Source: Astragalus membranaceus (Eukaryota > Streptophyta > Magnoliopsida > Fabales > Fabaceae). From it: 64,000 nt of DNA. Made by a program: the position numbers and the translations under genes. The stretch covers positions 73,009,864 to 73,073,863 of the forward strand of contig CM076847.1 in assembly GCA_039519185.1 (NCBI GenBank), written 5' to 3'. Of the stretch, positions 58,501-64,000 are shown one piece after another; positions within the stretch are counted from its first letter, which is position 1, and each line of letters opens with the position of its first letter. The notes below the pieces were generated by a model. It did no database searches. It was not told where the DNA came from and was given only the letters and a program-made list of their open reading frames with translations.

Positions 58501-59825
58501 TCATAGTCTGAGACTCATTTTGTAGACAACCAAAAGGTTCATGCCAGGATGTTCGCCTTGAACCTAAAGTGGGGTGCTCCTTTCACTATTTGTTCCACAT
58601 AAGCTCGGGGAAATATGTCCAACATCCATCCCGCACCACACCCAGTCTATGCAGCCATATTTGACCATCTCCAAAAACCCATAACCCTAACTCCGTCACC
58701 TTTTCCAATCCTCACTTAAAACAACCATCTGAAATCCCATTACCAAGTGGGGCAGCCCCGTCGCTCGTCACTCCACCTACAAATGGGAGGATTCACCTTA
58801 CACCCATCTCATCCCCTTGCCATATTCACATGCCCAAAACCATACCGGGGCAATTTCTCAACTCATTATTCTGCTACTCTAGTCAGGGCAACCTTGTCCT
58901 TACCATAATTAGGGCAATACCAAACTCTGTGGGTTGAGGAAAGTCTTTTGCCTTCCACCTTTCACTCCAAGGCCAATTCATCATTTTCTACGCCCCCAGC
59001 CTGTCACCACTAGACAAGAGCAAGTTATTACTCACCGTCATCAAATCTAAATTGGGGGCAGTCCCACATTTCTTGGCTTGGAAAAACCTACCTTTCACGA
59101 CCTTGACAAAGACCAATCAGTCATTCACCCCTTCATGCGCCACAAATATCCTCACCCTAGGCCTTTAAAACCCCAAGTTAACTGACTCATTCATCTATAC
59201 TTGCACTAACGTATGTCTTTACTAAACAATGCTTCATAGAGAAAGAACACAAGTTGATCATGTGATGCTAAAAATCCACTTAGGTAACTTTGTGGACATA
59301 AACTTCGGTCATCATGGGGCATCATAATGGAAGAGAAAAAGAAGCGAGCTTGCAAATATGGTCAAGTACCTTTTCATATCAATACCTGTAGATAACAACC
59401 TTGAGATTACCAAATTTTGAATCAAGCCTAACTTTCCAAGGGATAATCGCCTCCGTTTCTTACATATAAAGTCTCATGTCTCATCATTACCAAAAGAAAT
59501 GTTCTATACTTCATATCATACCATCGCACCATGTGCCATAACATTTGCATCCAATCATTTCGTTCGCATCATATTCACATTCGCATTTTATGCACTCATC
59601 GCATCTCATCCAAAAATGTTTATGTTTCCATATCAATCGTTTCATACCATCGCACCATGTGCCATAACATTTGCATCCAAGCATTTCATTCGCATCATAT
59701 TCACATTCGCATACCAAAAAGAAAAACAAAAAGCAACAAAAGAAAAGTAAAAAGGAAAAGTCATTCTGCATCCCATCAGAAAGCAATCATGGCATTTGCA
59801 TTGCATGCATTCGTTCATCTCACTT
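55526..59825 (+). other. Ogre-C non-coding interior
   Basis: About 4.3 kb replaces ORF1 to RT. It is rich in CATT/GCATC words and short A runs. One block (57545-57595, GAGCGGCCTAAGCAAAAATT) resembles the sequence just after integrase in Ogre-A (17660-17750), so it is out of the usual order. A 71-bp direct repeat lies at 59517-59587 and 59643-59712. No coding similarity seen. Confidence 0.55.
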
Positions 59826-61673
59826 GCAGAGTACTTAGCATGCCAGCCAAGTCCAGACTACCAGCCAATGCAACATGATTTTCCTGATGAAGATATCATG
59901 GCATTGTTTCGACGAGGGGAAACCCCAAGAAAATGAAAGATGGCGGATGATCTTCGACGGTGCGTCCGACATATGGGGGCATGGGGCAGATGCTGTGTTG
60001 ATATTTCCTGACAACCACTTCATTCCTGTCACTGCAAGACTGAGCTTCTACGTCACAAACAACATTGCCGAGTATGAAGCATGCATCCTGGGCATGCAGG
60101 CAGCCCTGAAGTGGAAAGTCAAAAGGCTTGATGCGTACGGTGATTCAGCCCTGGTGATTCATCAAGTAAGAGGCGATTGGGAGTCCAGAGATCCCAAACT
60201 GATCCCTTATTGTGACTATGTGCAAGAATTGATGGAGTCTTTCGACGAAATCACTTTCAAACACATCCCTCGAAGTGAAAACCAGCTGGCTGATGCCTTG
60301 GCAACCTTGTCCTCCATGTTTAACATCAGCTGTGATAAGAGTTTAACTCACATCCGAATCCCACATCGGAACCTGCCTGCGCATCATTACTGCACATCCA
60401 TAGACGAAGAGCCTGATGATAAGCCTTGGTATCATGACATCAAGCGGTACATCATTAATCAGGAATACCCACCTGGGGCATCAGAAAATGACAAGAGAAC
60501 TATCAGAAGATTGTCACGGAATTTCTTCTTGAGTGGAGACGTCCTTTACAAGAGAAACCATGACTTGGTACTCCTCAGGTGTGTAACAAGAGAAGAATCA
60601 GTAAAGATTATGCGAGATGTTCATGAGGGCTCATTTGGGGTTCATTCCAGCGGGCACGCAATGGCTAGAAAAATCCTGAGAGCTGGTTACTACTGGTTGC
60701 AGATGGAATCAGGCTGCTACAGCTTTGTAAGAAAATGCACAAATGCCAGATCTATGCCGATCACATTCATGTACCGCCTGCTTCCTTGAATGTTCTGTCT
60801 GCCTCTTGGCCGTTCTCAATGTGGGGAATGGATGTTATCAGTCCTATTGAGCCTAAAGCGTCGAACGGGCATCGCTTCATTTTGGTCGCCATTGACTACT
60901 TCACCAAGCGGGTTGAAACTGCCTCGTACTCCAGTATAACTAGTGCTGTGGTTGCCAAGTTTGTAAAGAAAGATCTGATTTGCCGTTACGGTCTTCCAAA
61001 CAAGATCGTCACGGATAACGGCAGCAACCTGAACAGCAAAATAAGGAAGGACCTGTGCAAGGAATTCAAAATTCAGCATCATAATTCCTCTCCCTACCGC
61101 CCGAAGATGAATGGGGCAGTTGAAGCAGCCAACAGGAACATCAAAAGGATAGTGCAAAATATGGTGGTAACCTACAAGGATTGGCATGGGGGGCTTCCCT
61201 TTGCTTTGCATGGCTACCGAATTTCAGTACGTACCTCAACAGGGGCAACCCCTTACTCACTGGTTTACGGGTCAGAGGCAGTCCTCCCCATTGAAGTTGA
61301 AATACCATCCCTGCAGGTGTTAATGGAGACAAAACTTGACGAAGCAGAATGGGTTCGGTCCCGTCTTGACCAGTTGAACCTCATTGAGGAAAAAAGGATT
61401 GCCGCCCTGTGTCATGGGCAGCTGTATCAACAAAGGATGAAGACAGCTCTCGACGAGAAGGTTCGTCCCCGAGAATTCAGCGAAGGAGACCTTGTGCTCA
61501 AGCAGATCTTGCCGCTCCAGACGGACCCCAGGGGCAAATGGGCTCCCAAATATGAAGGACCATATGTTGTCAAGAAAGCTTTCTCCAGAGGAGCACTGAT
61601 ACTTACCAACATGGACGACGAAGATCTCAAGAACCCAGTCAATTCAGACTCTGTGAAAAAGTATTATGCTTGA
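59826..61673 (+). pseudogene. Ogre-C second RNase H and integrase, one frameshift
   Basis: Readable from LAEYLACQPSPDYQPMQ, where similarity to Ogre-A pol resumes. The archaeal-type RNase H has MIFDGASDIWGHGA, NNIAEYEAC and GDSALVIHQ. Integrase has the HHCC region, where one C is missing at about 60738 (KC-HKCQIYAD), shifting the frame. It continues with GMDVISPIE, VTDNGSN and GAVEAAN (D, D, E present) and GPYVVKKAF to a stop at 61673. A small shift also occurs near 59910 (MALFRRG). RT is missing, so the reading frame has no obvious start. Confidence 0.88.
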
Positions 61674-62802
61674 AAGAAATAGACAAAAAAGAGAAAGATA
61701 AGCCAAAAGAGCAAAAGTGCAAAAAAAAAAAAAACAAGCAGAAAAAAGAAAGCTGCTTAAAGAAAACAAACAGAATAAACAAAAAAAAACAAAAGAGAAG
61801 AAAATCACAAAAGACGGAACATAAAAGAACACAACATCTTCATATCATTCATCATTCTCATATCATCCATACCATTCGTCACTCTTTCGCATCAAACAGT
61901 AGTGCATTACACTTTCAAATTCGCATCTCAGAAAGAGCGAAAGAATAACAAAAGAAAAAGAAAAGAATGAAAATCAAACAGAAAGAGCATCCCACCCAAA
62001 ATCAATCATTGCATTCATGTGCACCCAAATACCCAAGCGCATGCATTTCATGCACCACCCAAGAGAAAAGTTACTTCGGACCAGAGAGTCCGAAAAATCT
62101 CATTTTTAGAAAATCACCACAACACAGAGTTAGTAAACTCCATCAACACAGAGTTAGTAAACTCCATCAACACAGAGTTAGTGAACTCCTTCCACAGATC
62201 ACAACATCGTGTACGAGCGCGCGATGGATCCATCAGACTTCGTTAAGTCCTTCGGATTAGTTATGTCAGCCTAAGGCATAGCGTAAATCCATTGATCAAA
62301 TCAGTTCCGGACCTGATGTTGATCGGCCGCTCGAAAAGGCCACCCCCAGAGCTCGGACTCGACAAGAGTCCGTTAGAAGGTTTTAGGCAGCCTCCGAATT
62401 CCCAATTTACCGCTTTCTGCACGCCAAGTCCTCATTTACCGCTTTCTGCACGCCAAGTGCCCATTTTACTTTTCTGTCTGCACGCCAAGTGCCCATTTTA
62501 CTTTTCTGTCTGCACGCCAAGTGCCCATTTTACTTTTCTGTTTGCACGCCAAGTGCCCATTTTACTTTTCTGTTTGCACGCCACGTGCCCATTTTACCTT
62601 TCTGTCTGCACGTCAGTGTTCATTTACAATTTTCGCATCAACACGAAAGTGTCTATCTTTCCAAAAAAGAAGAAAGAAAATTCGGATTTCTCCAAATGGA
62701 CAAAATTGGTATAATTTCTGAATTCTTTATTTCTATTTTACCTTCGAAATATGTCTCGCGCAATTCATATTTCTTGGTAAAATCGAAATAAAGAGGGGCA
62801 GC
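61674..62802 (+). other. Ogre-C 3' untranslated region with tandem repeats and purine tract
   Basis: A-rich after integrase. Three tandem copies of a 24-bp unit (AACACAGAGTTAGTAAACTC plus CATC) lie at 62121-62192. A block conserved with Ogre-A (GGCCGCTCGAAAAGGCCACC) is near 62324. A 29-32-bp unit (CTGCACGCCAAGTGCCCATT core) repeats about seven times at 62417-62630. The purine tract AAAGAGGGGCAGC ends at 62802. Repeat-rich Ogre 3' regions have been proposed as a source of satellites. Confidence 0.78.
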
Positions 62803-64000
62803 TGTCATACCCCAATTTTGTCCGACTAATCGAAAAATCCCAAAAATTTTATCGCTTCGCATATTGTTCTAAATGCGGGTGTATTTGGCACTCTCGTGCA
62901 ACGGTTTTGTTTGGCGCTCGTTGTTTTCAAAAAAGGAGTCCAAAAAATAATAAAAAATAATAAACGCAAGCGCGTGTCGGTTTCGAGTCGTGTGAGCAAA
63001 TGCGTCGGTGCGCTTTTAGTCTTACCGTTTTACGCGCGTGCGTATTCTGATCGCGTACGCATTCCTAGTCTTAAGGTGAACGCGCGTTTCGTTTCGAGTC
63101 ATCGTGTCGGTACGCGTTGTTTTTACCGCTTTTATTATCATAAAAAATAATAATAATAATAATAAATAATAGTAATAAAATGAAATCAGTTTTTTTTTAT
63201 TATTATTAGCTGTCCTTGTGTCACACATATAAACAAAAAATTAAAAAACACAGAATAGTACAAAAAAAAGAGGTCAACTCTTTTTACAAAAAATTAATTA
63301 AAAAGAACAGTACAAAAGATGCAAAGCAGGGCGCAGCCTGCTGGTTGTAACAGAAAATTACATTTTGAGAATGGGGCTCAAGCTCCCTTCTCCTTGTTCC
63401 TTGGCTTTTCACTCTTTGGGCAAAAGCAGGTTGCTGCCCCTGTTGCTCCCTTGCTGCCTCTGCTCCACTGTTTCAGCTGATTGTCTCCAACAGCTATAAC
63501 CCTCTGCTCCACTCCCCTGATTTTTCCTGAAAAGCACAACAGCCATTTTTGTCTCAATGTGTTGGATGCCTCTATAAAAGCAAAAAAAAGAATCAAAGGG
63601 GGGGCACATACACGCAGACAGCAAAAACAAACACAGACAGCAGTATACAGAGAAACAAAAACACACAGCAACAGAAAAGTAAAAACTGAGATATCATAAA
63701 AATCAGAATTCATCAGAGTTCTAATACACTTGAGCAAAAAAGAAAAATCAGGTTTCAGCATAAGAGAAGCAGTCCAAAAAAAAGAGACAAAGGCTGAGGT
63801 TGTTCCCTATTCTCACTGGTCATGTTTTTCAGGTTCTATTATTTGAATATTGTTACTGTTATATAAATGTTATCATTTGTTGTTACTACAATGTTCTGTT
63901 TTATTTATATTAGCCATTTGTTGTTACTGTTATAGTCACTACAATTTAGAAGTGTTGTAGTTGGAGATATGGGAAATAGAAATACACAGTTTTTTTGAAT
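62803..64000 (+). repeat. Ogre-C right LTR, truncated by the window
   Basis: Copies 51125-52322 at a constant offset; I noticed no difference. TATA box at about 63573. Confidence 0.93.

Larger units (their letters stand above)
51125..64000 (+). mobile_element. Ogre-C: young, coding-defective Ogre element (right LTR runs off the window)
   Basis: Left LTR 51125-54347, primer site at 54350, leader, a long non-coding interior, second RNase H and integrase only, 3' untranslated region, right LTR from 62803. ORF1, gag, protease, RT and the first RNase H are absent. The visible 1198 bp of the right LTR align to the left at a constant offset of 11678, with no indel seen. Confidence 0.9.

Noticed and set aside
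55526..59825. A hidden novel gene in the Ogre-C interior
   Set aside because: Frames are short and full of low-complexity CATT/GCAT words; no consistent coding signal on either strand.

Overview
This window is plant nuclear DNA made almost entirely of nested transposable elements. I recognise no intact cellular gene, rRNA, tRNA gene or CRISPR array. Large Ogre-type Ty3/gypsy elements (ORF1 before gag, tRNA-Arg-like primer site, intron before the RT domain, extra RNase H), MULE-type MITEs, tRNA-derived SINEs and a trace of Ty1/copia suggest a large-genome legume of the pea/vetch/clover group. That lineage guess is inference; the plant transposon content is seen directly.

Layout. (1) 1-1552: old flanking DNA with a broken hAT-type transposase and a complete SINE. 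(2) 1553-30356: element E1, a Tat-lineage Ty3/gypsy element with matching 5-bp target duplications (AATAC). Its gag-protease half is at 2304-4298, its RT-RNase H-integrase half at 23245-26172, and a reverse-strand spliced gene follows at 26913-29098, broken by a hAT MITE. Between the two halves sits Ogre-A (4299-22306) with near-identical 3.2-kb LTRs and three uninterrupted ORFs. Beyond its right LTR the sequence starts a second Ogre-A copy (primer site, leader, start of ORF1), cut off at 23244 and fused in frame to E1 RT. (3) 30357-38376: a long-TIR MULE-like element holding a solo LTR and an internally deleted copia element, a second SINE, three smaller MULE-type MITEs, a GA microsatellite and a tandem hairpin repeat. 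(4) 38377-64000: element D (Tat-lineage, minus strand), interrupted at 45034 by Ogre-B, itself interrupted at 51125 by Ogre-C, whose right LTR runs off the window end.

How the parts work together. Only Ogre-A keeps a full set of parts: ORF1, Gag-protease, and a polymerase polyprotein with RT, two RNase H domains and integrase, the last joined to Gag-protease by a 200-nt GT-AG intron that keeps the frame. Ogre-C has lost ORF1, gag, protease and RT, yet the visible parts of its LTRs align without indels, so it probably moved using proteins from another copy. E1, B, D and copia are broken.

The least expected signal is non-coding. LTRs of all three Ogre families carry conserved paired structures with compensatory changes: triplicated three-way-junction modules in A, arrays of hairpins with a shared loop in B and C, and a common double hairpin plus a TGCTAATACCTT-loop hairpin near the LTR end. 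These look like selected RNA structures and are the most promising lead here.
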